Shown: positions 25,389 through 34,976, numbered from the stretch's first letter. The stretch: DNA of 64,000 nt from Staphylococcus sp. MI 10-1553 (GCF_010365305.1 NZ_CP048279.1:248001-312000), one strand, 5' to 3'. The notes: generated by a model not told the origin, from the letters alone. Translations and numbers: made by a program.

Positions 25389-26229
25389 ATGAAATCACAG
25401 AAACGGTGGGGGATTGATGTGGCCGAATATACGCCTATTAAAACTGTCATTCAAGCATTTGAAATTTTAGATATATTGTCTCAACATCAAAAAATGGGAA
25501 TCAGTGAGATGGCGAGACTGACGACGTTACCGAAAAGTACGATTTATCGCAGTTTAAGAACTTTAGTGGATTTGAATGTCGTTGCGCAAGATAAAGATGA
25601 AAATTATCACCTCGGTTTTGAACCTCTCATGACTAAAGTCACGAGTATTCTCGGCTTTTGATAAAATGTTGAAATATCAAAACCATATGAAGCAAACGGA
25701 CTCATTGATTCATCACCTCAAACCGTTTATGCGTCGGTTGGTGGAAAAAACCGGAGAAGCTATTAATTTGGGAATATTGGTCAATCAAGAAGTGTGTATT
25801 TTGCATACGGAACATGGTGAACAGTATACATTACAAGCTCAACTCGGTCCAACATCGATGTTACATTGTTCATGTATGGGGAAATGGTTTTTAAATATGT
25901 TTTCAGATGAGGCGTTAGAAGCTTATTTTAAGACGGCTACATCACGTACCATCCATACGATGACAGAGGTTGGAGCTTTTAAGCATTGTATGGCGACGCG
26001 TCCACACCAAGATATTGTGGTCGATCGTGAAGAATATGAATACGGATTGATGTGTATAGCGACACCGATTATAGATGAATCAGGCGTTATTCAGGTTTCG
26101 ATGAGTATTTCAGGTCCAGTCAGTCGATTAGAACATAAAGGGTTGAATTTGATGCAAGAGGCGCTACTTCAAGAAGCAACAAGAACGAGTGATTACTTGC
26201 AAGATATCGGTTATTGGATATCGGGATGA
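25389..26229 (+). pseudogene. IclR-family regulator, disrupted by a frameshift
   Basis: The N-terminal helix-turn-helix (MGISEMARLTTLPKSTIYRS) lies in one frame ending with a TGA near 25660, and the C-terminal effector domain (RRLVEKTGEAINLGILV to the end) continues in another frame. Read together they give a normal IclR length of about 270 residues, so a one-base change near 25630-25660 split the gene. It may be genuine decay or a sequencing error. The intact protein would regulate the dehydrogenase/YjiH operon it ends. A GTG at 25419 is an alternative start. Confidence 0.75.
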
Positions 26230-26297
26230 GCGGCTTGAATTTACAATAATGAGATCCGTTCAGCGTGAGACTTGTTTTACGACATTTTAATATTGAA

Positions 26298-26329
26298 GGG
26301 CTAGGACTTTACATGGTCCTAGCTTTTTT
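26298..26329 (+). terminator. Terminator after the iclR gene
   Basis: GCTAGGAC at 26300-26307 and GTCCTAGC at 26316-26323 form a perfect stem followed by TTTTTT. Confidence 0.85.
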
Positions 26330-26455
26330 GATATGCGTAACGAACTTTTAAGGGAATGTTAGATTTAAAACACATTGAATATTTTCTGATTTGACTAATG
26401 TACTTGTCAAAATGACTAATAGCATATATATTGAATGAAGTAAGGAGTTGAAGGC

Positions 26456-26659
26456 ATGAAAAATAGGTTGAAGGAGCTGCGGGCACGTGACGGCTACAAC
26501 CAGACACAACTCGCGAAAAAGGCAGGTATTTCACGTCAAACGGTCTCATTAATCGAACGCAACGGGTTTACACCTTCGATACTGACGGCGATTAAAATTG
26601 CACGTATATTTGGAGAACCGGTAGAGAATGTCTTTATCATAGAGGAGGGAGATTTATGA
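26456..26659 (+). CDS. Small XRE-family helix-turn-helix regulator
   Basis: A 67-residue DNA-binding protein that is little more than one Cro/CI helix-turn-helix: NQTQLAKKAGISRQTVSLIE (residues about 16-35). Its stop overlaps the start of the next gene, a membrane protein of the DUF3169 type. Such HTH/membrane-protein pairs are common in Firmicutes, and the regulator probably controls its own operon. A TAAGGAG site precedes the ATG. Confidence 0.85.
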   Translation: MKNRLKELRARDGYNQTQLAKKAGISRQTVSLIERNGFTPSILTAIKIARIFGEPVENVFIIEEGDL

Positions 26660-27381
26660 AAGTATGGCGTTATTTATCGTTTGTACTTCTCGGCGGTGTC
26701 GTCGGTGTTTTCGTTTCATTATTGATAAGTGGAATAGACTTTCAACATATCATCCAGCACATCGATTTTATGAATCAACAATTTATGATGATTTCATGTG
26801 TCATCGTCACGCTATGTATCGTTGGGCTGACATTATGGCAATATCAAACACAGAAGGCAGCATTAAAACTGAAGTCTTGCGTAGATCATCAGACAGAAAT
26901 TGAGGAAACCGATACACTGGAAAACCAAGCGAATATGAAGTTTTTAAAAGTCAGTATCATTGTTTACGTACAATATTTCATTAGTTTTATTTACTTTTTC
27001 ATCCTTGCGTTAGGGAATAAAGGGGATACGGCATTAATAACAGCAGTGATTCCGTTTCTTTTTACAGTTATCCCAGCAATAATGGTAGGTTTTTTCCAAG
27101 GAAAGTTTGATCGTCGCTTTCCAAAATTAGGAGAGGCAAAATATACGGAAAAATCTTTTGAAATCATGGATGAAGGGGAACGCCATATTACTGTGGTGTC
27201 ACTCTACAAGGTGTATCATATGAATTTATCATTAATTATCATTGGTATTGTATTGCTTTCGTTCTTTTCTTTAGTGACAGGTATCAATCAGTTTTTAGGT
27301 ATTTTGTTTATGATTGTATTGTTTGCTTACAATGCGTTTGGTTATTTATGGAAAGTGAGTCGCTTTTATCGAGAGGGATGA
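26656..27381 (+). CDS. DUF3169-type membrane protein
   Basis: A 241-residue protein with six predicted membrane helices in three pairs (residues about 5-28 and 43-60, 98-115 and 125-145, 190-230). It ends in a short basic tail. The segment GKFDRRFPKLGEAKYTEKSF in the middle is hydrophilic and conserved as far as I recall in DUF3169. The start overlaps the xre stop by 4 bp. Function is unknown. Confidence 0.7.
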   Translation: MKVWRYLSFVLLGGVVGVFVSLLISGIDFQHIIQHIDFMNQQFMMISCVIVTLCIVGLTLWQYQTQKAALKLKSCVDHQTEIEETDTLENQANMKFLKVSIIVYVQYFISFIYFFILALGNKGDTALITAVIPFLFTVIPAIMVGFFQGKFDRRFPKLGEAKYTEKSFEIMDEGERHITVVSLYKVYHMNLSLIIIGIVLLSFFSLVTGINQFLGILFMIVLFAYNAFGYLWKVSRFYREG

Positions 27382-27433
27382 GGGGAGTGTGCGGGATGTC
27401 TAACCGAACACTACCGGCATAGTTTTAAAAATG

Positions 27434-27478
27434 AAAAGAGTAAAGACGTCACATGAAGTGCATGTCCTTACTCTTTTT
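27434..27478. terminator. Bidirectional terminator between the DUF3169 and alcohol dehydrogenase genes
   Basis: AAAAGAGTAA at 27434-27443 and TTACTCTTTT at 27468-27477 pair perfectly with A- and T-rich flanks on both sides, serving both convergent genes. Confidence 0.8.
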
Positions 27479-27515
27479 ATTTTGAATGGTCATTTAAATC
27501 GATACGAATGTCAGT

Positions 27516-28559
27516 CTATTTGTCGTTAGAAATAATAACTTTTAATGTTCCTTCTTTAGCGGCATTACCAAACACTTCATAGGCTTCTAACATTTCATCC
27601 ATTTTAAAGTGGTGTGTAATAAGCTTTTCAGGTTGAACTTTACCAGACTCTACAGTTTTTAATAATAATGGTGTAGAGTATCCACTCACAAGACCTGTTG
27701 AAATAGAGATATTTTTAATCCATAATTCTTCAAGGTGTAAATCAACTTTTGTACCGTGAACACCAATGTTAGCAATACGGGCACCAGGGCTAATAATTTT
27801 TTGACATAATTCGAATGTTGCTGGGATACCGACTGCTTCCATTGCGACATCGACCCCACGTCCACCTGTTAATTCATGAATGCGCTCTAGGACATTTTCG
27901 CTGCCACTGTTAATAGAAGCTGTTGCACCTAAATCTTTAGCGGCTTGTAAACGATTGTCATCAAGGTCAATCATAATAATCTCAGCAGGTGAGTAGAATT
28001 GTGCAGTGAGTACAGCCGCTAAACCGATTGGACCAGCGCCTACAATCGCAACAGTGTCGCCAGGGTTAACGTTCGCGCTTAATGTACCAATTTCAAAACT
28101 TGTTGGTAAAATATCGCTCAACATTACAAGCGCTTCGTCATTCGCACCTTCTGGCACACGGTGTAAACTGTTGTCTGCATGTGGAATACGCACATACTCA
28201 GCTTGCGTACCATCAATCAAGTGACCTAAAATCCAACCACCATCTTCACAGTGCGCATAAAGTTGTTTTTTACAGTAGTAACATGATCCACAAGCTGTTA
28301 CTGCTGAAATAATGACTTTATCTCCTTTTTTAAATTGCGTAACTGAATCGCCCACTTCTTCAACAATCCCTACACCTTCATGGCCTAAAATACGACCATC
28401 AGTAACAGCAGGGACGTCTCCTTTTAAAATGTGTAAGTCAGTTCCGCAAATCGTCGTCTTGACTACTTTGACAATAACATCTGTTGGTTTTTGCAATTGT
28501 GGCTTTTCAACTTCGATCCATTCTTTTTTTCCAGGACCACGATAAACAAGTGCTTTCAT
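27516..28559 (-). CDS. Zinc-dependent medium-chain alcohol dehydrogenase
   Basis: A 347-residue MDR-family oxidoreductase. TTICGTDLHIL gives the catalytic zinc cysteine, GHEGVGIVEEVG the zinc histidine, and CGSCYYCKKQLYAHC the four cysteines of the structural zinc. VAIVGAGPIGLAAVLTAQ is the NAD(P) site. It resembles secondary-alcohol or butanediol-type dehydrogenases of staphylococci, but the substrate is not certain. GGGGGAGGA precedes the ATG. It appears to be a single-gene unit. Confidence 0.85.
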   Translation of the reverse strand: MKALVYRGPGKKEWIEVEKPQLQKPTDVIVKVVKTTICGTDLHILKGDVPAVTDGRILGHEGVGIVEEVGDSVTQFKKGDKVIISAVTACGSCYYCKKQLYAHCEDGGWILGHLIDGTQAEYVRIPHADNSLHRVPEGANDEALVMLSDILPTSFEIGTLSANVNPGDTVAIVGAGPIGLAAVLTAQFYSPAEIIMIDLDDNRLQAAKDLGATASINSGSENVLERIHELTGGRGVDVAMEAVGIPATFELCQKIISPGARIANIGVHGTKVDLHLEELWIKNISISTGLVSGYSTPLLLKTVESGKVQPEKLITHHFKMDEMLEAYEVFGNAAKEGTLKVIISNDK

Positions 28560-28811
28560 TTTAACATTCCTCCCCCAATATTTGTCTTTATTTTCTCACT
28601 ATTCTATAAATCACGTCAACAATAGTTAAAAACATTATATTAAATTTACAAGAATTTATAACTATATTATAAACCTATAAAATGATTATTCAACGTATTT
28701 TGAGGATGATATTCATCAGATTCACAGTAATGCCACAGAACGTTCATCAGTCTGAAACACTTAGGCTTGGTGGGGGAATATCATGATTAGTAATCCTTAA
28801 ACCAAACATCA

Positions 28812-28852
28812 AAAAAGAGTGCGAAGACCTCCATAGTCCGAGCACTCTTTTT
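28812..28852 (-). terminator. Terminator of the lactate permease gene
   Basis: AAAAAGAGTGC at 28812-28822 and GCACTCTTTTT at 28842-28852 are perfect inverted repeats. They lie 7 bp past the lctP stop on its transcribed strand. The remaining 250 bp up to the alcohol dehydrogenase gene show no other feature. Confidence 0.85.
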
Positions 28853-28858
28853 GATATG

Positions 28859-30463
28859 TTATAAGAAAAATGTTGCGAATACAAATGCACTGATACCTAC
28901 AAGTGCACAGTATAACAATGCAGGTCCGAGTGTTTTACGAATGACACTGCCTTCTTTGCCTGCCATATTTACGACAGCACAGACTGCAACGACGTTATGC
29001 ACACAGATCATGTTTCCTGCTGCACCACCGATGACTTGAGCTGCTAAGACAGTATACAGGTCAGCACCAATCGCATCTGCAATGTTCGCTTGGACAGGTG
29101 CGAATGTTAATGTTGAAACGGTTGCACTTCCTGTAATGAATGAGCCAAGTGCGCCTAAAAACGGTGCGACGAATAGCCACATATCACCAAATGTATGCGC
29201 CATACCGTTTGCGATAAATTCAGGCATGCTGAGTAAATCTTTACTGTTGAGGCCTGAGTTACTGAAGACGTGTACCATCGCTAACGTTGCAATGAGGGTG
29301 AAACCTGTCACACTTATTGTTTTGGCAGAATCTTTACATGCTTTTGAAAAGTGACGGAATGGTTTACGTTGGATGATAATCGCAAAAATGGCTGCGATGA
29401 ATAAAATCGTTCCTGGTGAATAAAGTAATTGCCAACTTGATGAAATCGTGTTATATCCTAAAATTTGATTCCAAGATAAGTCGAGTACAGTTGTTGTAAA
29501 TGTTTTTACTGGTGCCACAATACGTGTTAATAACAAGAGTACGACAACAATTAAGTAAGGTGACCATGCAGCCAGTAAACTCATTTCGTGTCGCTGTGAT
29601 AAGTCTGAGGCTTTGTAGTCATCTGTTAGAGCCTCTGTCCATTCATTTTTAGGGACGAGCCAGCCTTTACGCGCAGTTACAACCGCAACGATTAATGTCG
29701 TTAATGAACTTAAAATGGAGACGAACTCCGGACCAGTAAGTGAAGCATAGATCCATGCAGCAACCGCATAGACGACGCCAATCAGTAATGTCCATGGCAA
29801 GATTTCTAATACGGCTTTCAATTTATTAGATTTCCCGAAGAAAATGATCATTGTTGTCACGATAATCAGTGGAATGAACACACCACTGAATAAATCAATG
29901 AATGTAATGTGAATAGCAGTTTCGGAAAATAGTTGTTCATTGGCCCTTTTTAACGTACTTAAGCCGACAATGACAGGTGTTCCGACTGCTCCGAATGAGA
30001 CGGAAATACTGTCGGCAATTAACGCAGTAGTGACACTCACAAGCGGTCTAAACCCGAGTGCGACCATTAAAGGTGCAGTAACCATGGCAGGTGTTCCAAA
30101 ACCAGATGCACCCTCGATTAAAGAACCAAATAAAAATGCGACGATAATGACTTGGATACGCATGTCACTGGATACACTTTGGAAACTTGCGTTGATACGT
30201 GCAACGGCATTCGTTTCACGTAATGTATTTAAGAGTGTTAATGCGCCAAATAAAATTAAAATAATTGTTAGTGTTTTATGTGCACCTTGTAATAAAGATG
30301 CACCGATCACACCTGCTTCAATGCCCCACACTGAAAAGCCGAGTAATGTTACGACGATTGCACTGATAGTCATCCCAACGAGCGCGGACATCCTTAACAA
30401 AACAAGACAAATAAATGGTGTGATGACTGCACTTAATGCAACAAGCATCATTAAAGTATTCAT
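28859..30463 (-). CDS. lctP: L-lactate permease (LctP family)
   Basis: A 534-residue membrane transporter with about 13 helices. Typical LctP segments are GSLIEGASGFGTPAMVTAPL, SFGAVGTPVIVGLSTLK and GSFITGSATVSTLTFAPVQ. It carries lactate (and glycolate in some members) with protons. The ATG at 30463 follows AGGGGG; an upstream GTG/ATG extension would add 12 unlikely residues. A cre-like box lies upstream, which suggests CcpA control. Confidence 0.9.
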   Translation of the reverse strand: MNTLMMLVALSAVITPFICLVLLRMSALVGMTISAIVVTLLGFSVWGIEAGVIGASLLQGAHKTLTIILILFGALTLLNTLRETNAVARINASFQSVSSDMRIQVIIVAFLFGSLIEGASGFGTPAMVTAPLMVALGFRPLVSVTTALIADSISVSFGAVGTPVIVGLSTLKRANEQLFSETAIHITFIDLFSGVFIPLIIVTTMIIFFGKSNKLKAVLEILPWTLLIGVVYAVAAWIYASLTGPEFVSILSSLTTLIVAVVTARKGWLVPKNEWTEALTDDYKASDLSQRHEMSLLAAWSPYLIVVVLLLLTRIVAPVKTFTTTVLDLSWNQILGYNTISSSWQLLYSPGTILFIAAIFAIIIQRKPFRHFSKACKDSAKTISVTGFTLIATLAMVHVFSNSGLNSKDLLSMPEFIANGMAHTFGDMWLFVAPFLGALGSFITGSATVSTLTFAPVQANIADAIGADLYTVLAAQVIGGAAGNMICVHNVVAVCAVVNMAGKEGSVIRKTLGPALLYCALVGISAFVFATFFL

Positions 30464-30528
30464 TTCTTGACCCCCTAAAAACTTTCTCTTTATAGACATC
30501 TAATGACTAGATGACTGTACCGATTGAA

Positions 30529-30544
30529 TTGTAAGCGTTTTTAC
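30529..30544. promoter_or_regulatory. cre-like site upstream of lctP
   Basis: TTGTAAGCGTTTTTAC matches the CcpA consensus WTGNAANCGNWNNCAW with one mismatch. It lies 66 bp upstream of the lctP start, in promoter range. Confidence 0.55.
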
Positions 30545-30839
30545 TATAAATTGCAATCAAATTTTTCACGTATCTTTTTTGTTTGTCACATTTCTATCAA
30601 ATTTTACTATTTCACATAAATTTTTAATTCGTTTTTTCACAAAAAGGAACAAAAGATAGTGGTCTTATTAAAGGTTAAAACACTGGCTGTGTCATGAATA
30701 TATATGTGGAAATCAATGTAACACTGCACATATGAAAGTCATTTATTTTTAGAGACTAATAATAATAGAATGTAACTTTTTTGAGAAAAGATACGCCACA
30801 TCATAGTATGGGTTGGCGTGTGAGAGGCATGAATCTCTA

Positions 30840-30869
30840 ATGTAAACTTAAAATAAAATATGTTTACAA
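30840..30869. promoter_or_regulatory. BirA operator of the biotin operon
   Basis: ATGTAAAC and GTTTACAA are inverted half-sites separated by 14 bases, matching the Gram-positive BirA operator form (TGTAAAC-N14-16-GTTTACA). The bioD start lies 60 bp downstream. Biotinoyl-5'-AMP-loaded BirA is known to repress biotin synthesis by binding such sites. The rest of the 465-bp divergent gap carries only the lctP cre-like site. Confidence 0.75.
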
Positions 30870-30928
30870 TAAACTTTGAAAGCAGTAACATATGAACAGT
30901 ACGTAACTACAAGAATGAGGTGACAGCG

Positions 30929-31606
30929 ATGAAACTGTTTATAACGAGTACGAATACAGATATCGGAAAAACGTATGTGACGACCCATCTGTATCATTAC
31001 CTGACACGCCACGGGTTAAAGGTGCACATTATTAAGCCATTTCAAACGGAAGTGTTACCTGATGGCAAGTATCCAGATTTAGAACGTTATCAACAAATGT
31101 GTGATTTGCCCTATGCTGACACATCTTTTTATACGTTTGCAGCACCGGTTTCTCCACATTTAGCCTTTAAGTTAGAGCTGCACCAACATCTAGACCGTAT
31201 GGCGATTAAAGCATGGGTTGAAGCATGGCACGCGCGATGTGATGTACTGCTCATTGAAGGGGCGGGTGGCATTGCAGTACCCATTTATGAAGACGAAGAT
31301 ACATTTTATATGACAGCCGATTTGATTCGTGACGTCGCGGATGGTGTCATCAGCGTTTTACCGTCACAGTTAGGGGCAATCAGTGACGCACTCGTTCATC
31401 ATCATTATTTGACGACCATGCATCTTCCGCAAGCCATATTTGTGATGAATCGATACACTGATACGCCCATTGAGCAAGATAATCATCAGACGATTGAAAC
31501 ATTGACGGGGCGCCGTGTCGAAATCTTTCCAGAAGAGGGGACCGACAAGGACTTTTCAGCGACGTTTTTCGATCAAATTAAAGGAGTGGTAACGCATGAA
31601 GCATGA
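30929..31606 (+). CDS. bioD: Dethiobiotin synthetase
   Basis: A 225-residue ATP-dependent carboxylase that closes the ureido ring of dethiobiotin from 7,8-diaminopelargonate. FITSTNTDIGKTYVTTHL is the P-loop region, IKPFQTEV follows, and IEGAGGIAVPIYED near residue 110 is the second nucleotide-binding segment. The ATG at 30929 follows GAGGTGA; the GTG at 30920 is part of that site. The final codons overlap bioA by 11 bp, so the two are translated together. Confidence 0.9.
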   Translation: MKLFITSTNTDIGKTYVTTHLYHYLTRHGLKVHIIKPFQTEVLPDGKYPDLERYQQMCDLPYADTSFYTFAAPVSPHLAFKLELHQHLDRMAIKAWVEAWHARCDVLLIEGAGGIAVPIYEDEDTFYMTADLIRDVADGVISVLPSQLGAISDALVHHHYLTTMHLPQAIFVMNRYTDTPIEQDNHQTIETLTGRRVEIFPEEGTDKDFSATFFDQIKGVVTHEA

Positions 31607-32951
31607 AACTTTAGTACAAAAGGATCGTGACTATGTTTGGCATCCTTTTACACAAATGGGGATGTACAATCAACAAGATCCAATCATTATTGAGAAAGGC
31701 AAGGGGAGCTATTTGTACGATACGAAAGGGCGGAAGTATTTAGATGGCTATGCGTCGTTATGGGTGAATGTCCACGGTCACCAAAATCGACAGCTCAACC
31801 GTGCGATACAGCGCCAACTGAATGCGATTGCTCATTCAACGTTACTCGGTTCATCTAACGTGCCTTCCATTTTACTCGCTGAACAATTAGTGACGATGAC
31901 ACCCGAACGTCTCCAAAAGGTGTTTTATTCCGATACAGGAAGTGCCGCAGTGGAAATTGCGATTAAGATGGCCTATCAATATTGGAAAAATTTGGACGCG
32001 GAAAAATATGCTAAGAAAAATAAGTTTTTGACGTTACACCAAGCGTATCATGGCGACACAATCGGCTCGGTCAGTGTTGGTGGGATTGATACGTTTCACC
32101 GCATTTTCAAAGATTTAATTTTCGAGAATATTCAAGTGCCATGTCCGTCTTTTTACCATAGTGACTATGCGTCTGAAGCGGCAATGATGGACGACATTTT
32201 AAAACAAATTGAGTCTATTTTACAAGCGCGTGCAGACGAAATTGTAGGCTTTGTAATTGAACCGCTCATACAAGGTGCGACAGGTCTTTTTGTGCATCCA
32301 GCAGGGTTTTTGAAAGCGATCGAACAGCTGTGTAGAAAGTACAATATTTTACTCATTGTGGATGAAGTCGCGGTCGGTTTTGGTCGAACTGGGAAAATGT
32401 TTGCATGTGAGCATGAAGATGTCCAACCTGACTTGATGTGTCTAGGCAAAGCGATGACAGGCGGTTATGTCCCGCTTGCGGCAACGTTAACGTCTCAAGC
32501 CGTATACGATGCCTTTTTGAGTGATACACATGCGAAACAGACCTTTTTCCACGGCCATACATATACGGGCAATCAAGTCGTTTGTGCTGTCGCGCTTGAA
32601 AATATTCGCCTATTTCAAACACGTCATCTCATCAATCATATTAAAAAAACGTCGACCACTTTACGTACATCATTAGAAAATTTGCTTAAACATCCACATG
32701 TTGGTGATGTTCGTGGTAGAGGATTGATGTATGCTGTTGAGCTCGTGGAAAGTCGTTCGGATAAGAAGCCGCTTGAAATTGCGCAAGTTGAAGCGATGAT
32801 TGCGAAATGTAAAGAAGAAGGGCTGATGATTAGAAATTTAGAAAATATTATCACCTTTGTACCTGTGTTAAGTATGTCGAATCGTGAAGTGAAACAGATG
32901 GTCCGCATATTTAAAAAGGCGTTGCAGCATGTCTTAAAGGGGCGTCAATGA
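31596..32951 (+). CDS. bioA: Adenosylmethionine-8-amino-7-oxononanoate aminotransferase
   Basis: A 451-residue class III PLP aminotransferase that makes 7,8-diaminopelargonate using S-adenosylmethionine as amino donor. VWHPFTQMGMY at the start is characteristic of BioA. VDEVAVGFGRTGKMFACEH holds the PLP Asp, and CLGKAMTGGYVPLAATL the PLP lysine. It is the second gene in the operon and overlaps bioF by 4 bp. Confidence 0.92.
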   Translation: MKHETLVQKDRDYVWHPFTQMGMYNQQDPIIIEKGKGSYLYDTKGRKYLDGYASLWVNVHGHQNRQLNRAIQRQLNAIAHSTLLGSSNVPSILLAEQLVTMTPERLQKVFYSDTGSAAVEIAIKMAYQYWKNLDAEKYAKKNKFLTLHQAYHGDTIGSVSVGGIDTFHRIFKDLIFENIQVPCPSFYHSDYASEAAMMDDILKQIESILQARADEIVGFVIEPLIQGATGLFVHPAGFLKAIEQLCRKYNILLIVDEVAVGFGRTGKMFACEHEDVQPDLMCLGKAMTGGYVPLAATLTSQAVYDAFLSDTHAKQTFFHGHTYTGNQVVCAVALENIRLFQTRHLINHIKKTSTTLRTSLENLLKHPHVGDVRGRGLMYAVELVESRSDKKPLEIAQVEAMIAKCKEEGLMIRNLENIITFVPVLSMSNREVKQMVRIFKKALQHVLKGRQ

Positions 32952-34075
32952 TGGATTTACAGCGTAAGTTAGAGACCATTCAAGCAAAAGGGCAGTTGCG
33001 TCAATTGCGTGAAGTGGAAGCGGTCGATGGTAAGTGGATGACAATGCAAGGGCGTCAGTTTTTGAATTTTACGTCGAATGACTATTTAGGATTAGGACAA
33101 ATGACGCATGCTGAGGTTGTGTCAGAACAGGCACAAAAACATCTCGCAAGTTCACGGTTAGTGAGTGGTAATTCAGCTTTATATACGAAGATCGAAAGGT
33201 TGCTAAGCACACACTTTCATTTTGAAGATGCATTGGTCACGACGAGTGGCTATGATGCGAACTTAGCGGTGATGCAAGCCTTTCAAGGTGAAGGGGTAAT
33301 CGTGTTTTCTGATGCGGCGAACCATGCCAGTATCATTGATGGAATACGATTGAGTCGGCTTAAGAAAGTCATTTATCCGCACAATGATATCACAGCGCTA
33401 GAAAAAGTATTGTTTCAATATCCTGAAATGATGACCAAAGTTGTCGTGACAGACAGTGTCTTTTCTACTTATGGCGACTTTGCGAATCTTGATGCACTCG
33501 TTCAGTTAAAAGCGAAAATACCGAATATGTGGCTCATTGTGGATGATGCACACGCTTTTGGACTTCACTTGCATACGTATTATTCGAACATTGATATTTT
33601 AACGACCAGTTTATCCAAAGGTGTAGGTGCACATGGTGGCGCAATTTTATGTTCATCACTTTTTAAACAAGTGTTAATTAATGTCGCGCGACCAGTCATC
33701 TATTCTAATGCATTACCACAACTTCAGTTAGCCCAGTTATACGAAAATTTGAAAATAATGTTGGCACAACCTGAAAAGGCACAAGTATTGCATCAATTAA
33801 GTGACACATTCAACCAGTTGTATCATCGTGACTTTGGCGTACCATACGAAGGACCCTCAACGACCCCGATTAAGTGGCTCTCTTTTGATGATGCTCATGA
33901 AATCGAACGCGTCTATCAAGCGTTGTTGGCACAAGGAATATGGGTGAGCTATTTCAGATATCCGACTGTCGCTCGGCCGATATTGCGCGTCTCACTTTCT
34001 TTATTTCACGAGGTCCATGATTTGGAATATTTATTCGAACAATTATCGTGTGCGCGTCGCAAGGAGGTGCGATAA
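32948..34075 (+). CDS. bioF: 8-amino-7-oxononanoate synthase
   Basis: A 375-residue alpha-oxoamine synthase that condenses pimeloyl-CoA with alanine. FTSNDYLGLG, SRLVSGNSALYTKIERLL, IVDDAHAFG and TTSLSKGVGAHGG (PLP lysine) appear in the right order. Either of two adjacent ATG codons could be the start. The stop codon shares a base with the bioW start. Confidence 0.92.
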   Translation: MMDLQRKLETIQAKGQLRQLREVEAVDGKWMTMQGRQFLNFTSNDYLGLGQMTHAEVVSEQAQKHLASSRLVSGNSALYTKIERLLSTHFHFEDALVTTSGYDANLAVMQAFQGEGVIVFSDAANHASIIDGIRLSRLKKVIYPHNDITALEKVLFQYPEMMTKVVVTDSVFSTYGDFANLDALVQLKAKIPNMWLIVDDAHAFGLHLHTYYSNIDILTTSLSKGVGAHGGAILCSSLFKQVLINVARPVIYSNALPQLQLAQLYENLKIMLAQPEKAQVLHQLSDTFNQLYHRDFGVPYEGPSTTPIKWLSFDDAHEIERVYQALLAQGIWVSYFRYPTVARPILRVSLSLFHEVHDLEYLFEQLSCARRKEVR

Positions 34076-34767
34076 TGTACAGTGTTAAAATGAGGGCGAA
34101 TCAGGACGGTGTTCATATTAGTGGTGCTGAAACGATTTGTGAAGCACAAAAGATTCCGGCAGTCCTTCAAACATTTTTCGATAAAGGGTTTCAGCATGAA
34201 AATGGTGATGTCGACTTTTTGAATTTAAAAATTGAAAAAATTGCAAACCCATTGTATCCGCTTGAGGCTTTACCGATTATCGAAAATACACCGCATACAT
34301 TAGAGGTGTTGTGTGGGATGCATGGGATTACGAAAGAGGCGCTTGATAAAGGGATGGGCTATATTTTTGATGACACGCAGTATAGAGGTGCGATCATCGT
34401 CTCTGCTCAAACAGGAGAACGTTTAGATCAAACAGGCGCAAAAGGTGTTCGCGTGACCCACTTTTGTTTTGAAGATCATGCGCATACGCCACTCGTCAGC
34501 TCACGTATTCAAGATGCTTTGACGATAGCGACATGTATCACAGCATTCGCACAAGTGAAAGGGGAATTGTGTGTATCGGATGATTTACATTACACGACAG
34601 GCTATTTTGCCTCTGCACAACGCGGTTACCATCGCGTACGCCATCTTAAACCAATCGGAACACGTGATGGCGGGCGTGTCATTTTTGTGGATGAGATGCT
34701 ACCGATTGACGACTATATCGTATTTTTACAACAGCAACCGAAACAAGTCATTCGCCATGAACAATAG
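34075..34767 (+). CDS. bioW: 6-carboxyhexanoate-CoA ligase (pimeloyl-CoA synthetase)
   Basis: A 230-residue protein of the BioW family, which activates pimelate to pimeloyl-CoA. Recognisable stretches are MRANQDGVHISGAE at the start, RGAIIVSAQTGERLD in the middle, and GGRVIFVDEML near the end. AAGGAGG precedes the ATG, which overlaps the bioF stop by one base. Use of BioW means the pathway begins from free pimelate rather than the BioC/BioH route. bioB is not in this cluster. Confidence 0.9.
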   Translation: MYSVKMRANQDGVHISGAETICEAQKIPAVLQTFFDKGFQHENGDVDFLNLKIEKIANPLYPLEALPIIENTPHTLEVLCGMHGITKEALDKGMGYIFDDTQYRGAIIVSAQTGERLDQTGAKGVRVTHFCFEDHAHTPLVSSRIQDALTIATCITAFAQVKGELCVSDDLHYTTGYFASAQRGYHRVRHLKPIGTRDGGRVIFVDEMLPIDDYIVFLQQQPKQVIRHEQ

Positions 34768-34775
34768 CAATCAGT

Positions 34776-34818
34776 GGTCACTTTTCTTTTAAAAAAAGGA
34801 GGTGACCCCTGTTTTTTT
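34776..34818 (+). terminator. Terminator of the biotin operon
   Basis: GGTCAC at 34776-34781 and GTGACC at 34802-34807, with CTTTT/AAAAG pairing inside, are followed by TTTTTTT. It lies 9 bp after the bioW stop codon. Confidence 0.7.
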
Positions 34819-34901
34819 GGACGCAACACGAAGCGACTCATCCGCTTGAGCCTTACACAATGAACAGATAAGGAAGGACGCAAGACTAAGACACAAAAAA
34901 C

Positions 34902-34951
34902 CAGGGCGTACTTGTGACACAATGCAGTTGAACTGCCACAAGTGAGCCCTG
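34902..34951 (-). terminator. Terminator of the doxX gene
   Basis: CAGGGC-GT-ACTTGTG and CACAAGT-GA-GCCCTG form a long stem with one small internal mismatch. On the minus strand it ends in GGTTTTTTG, so it stops transcription from doxX. Confidence 0.8.
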
Positions 34952-34976
34952 ATTAATTTATAGTCAAAATAATAGT

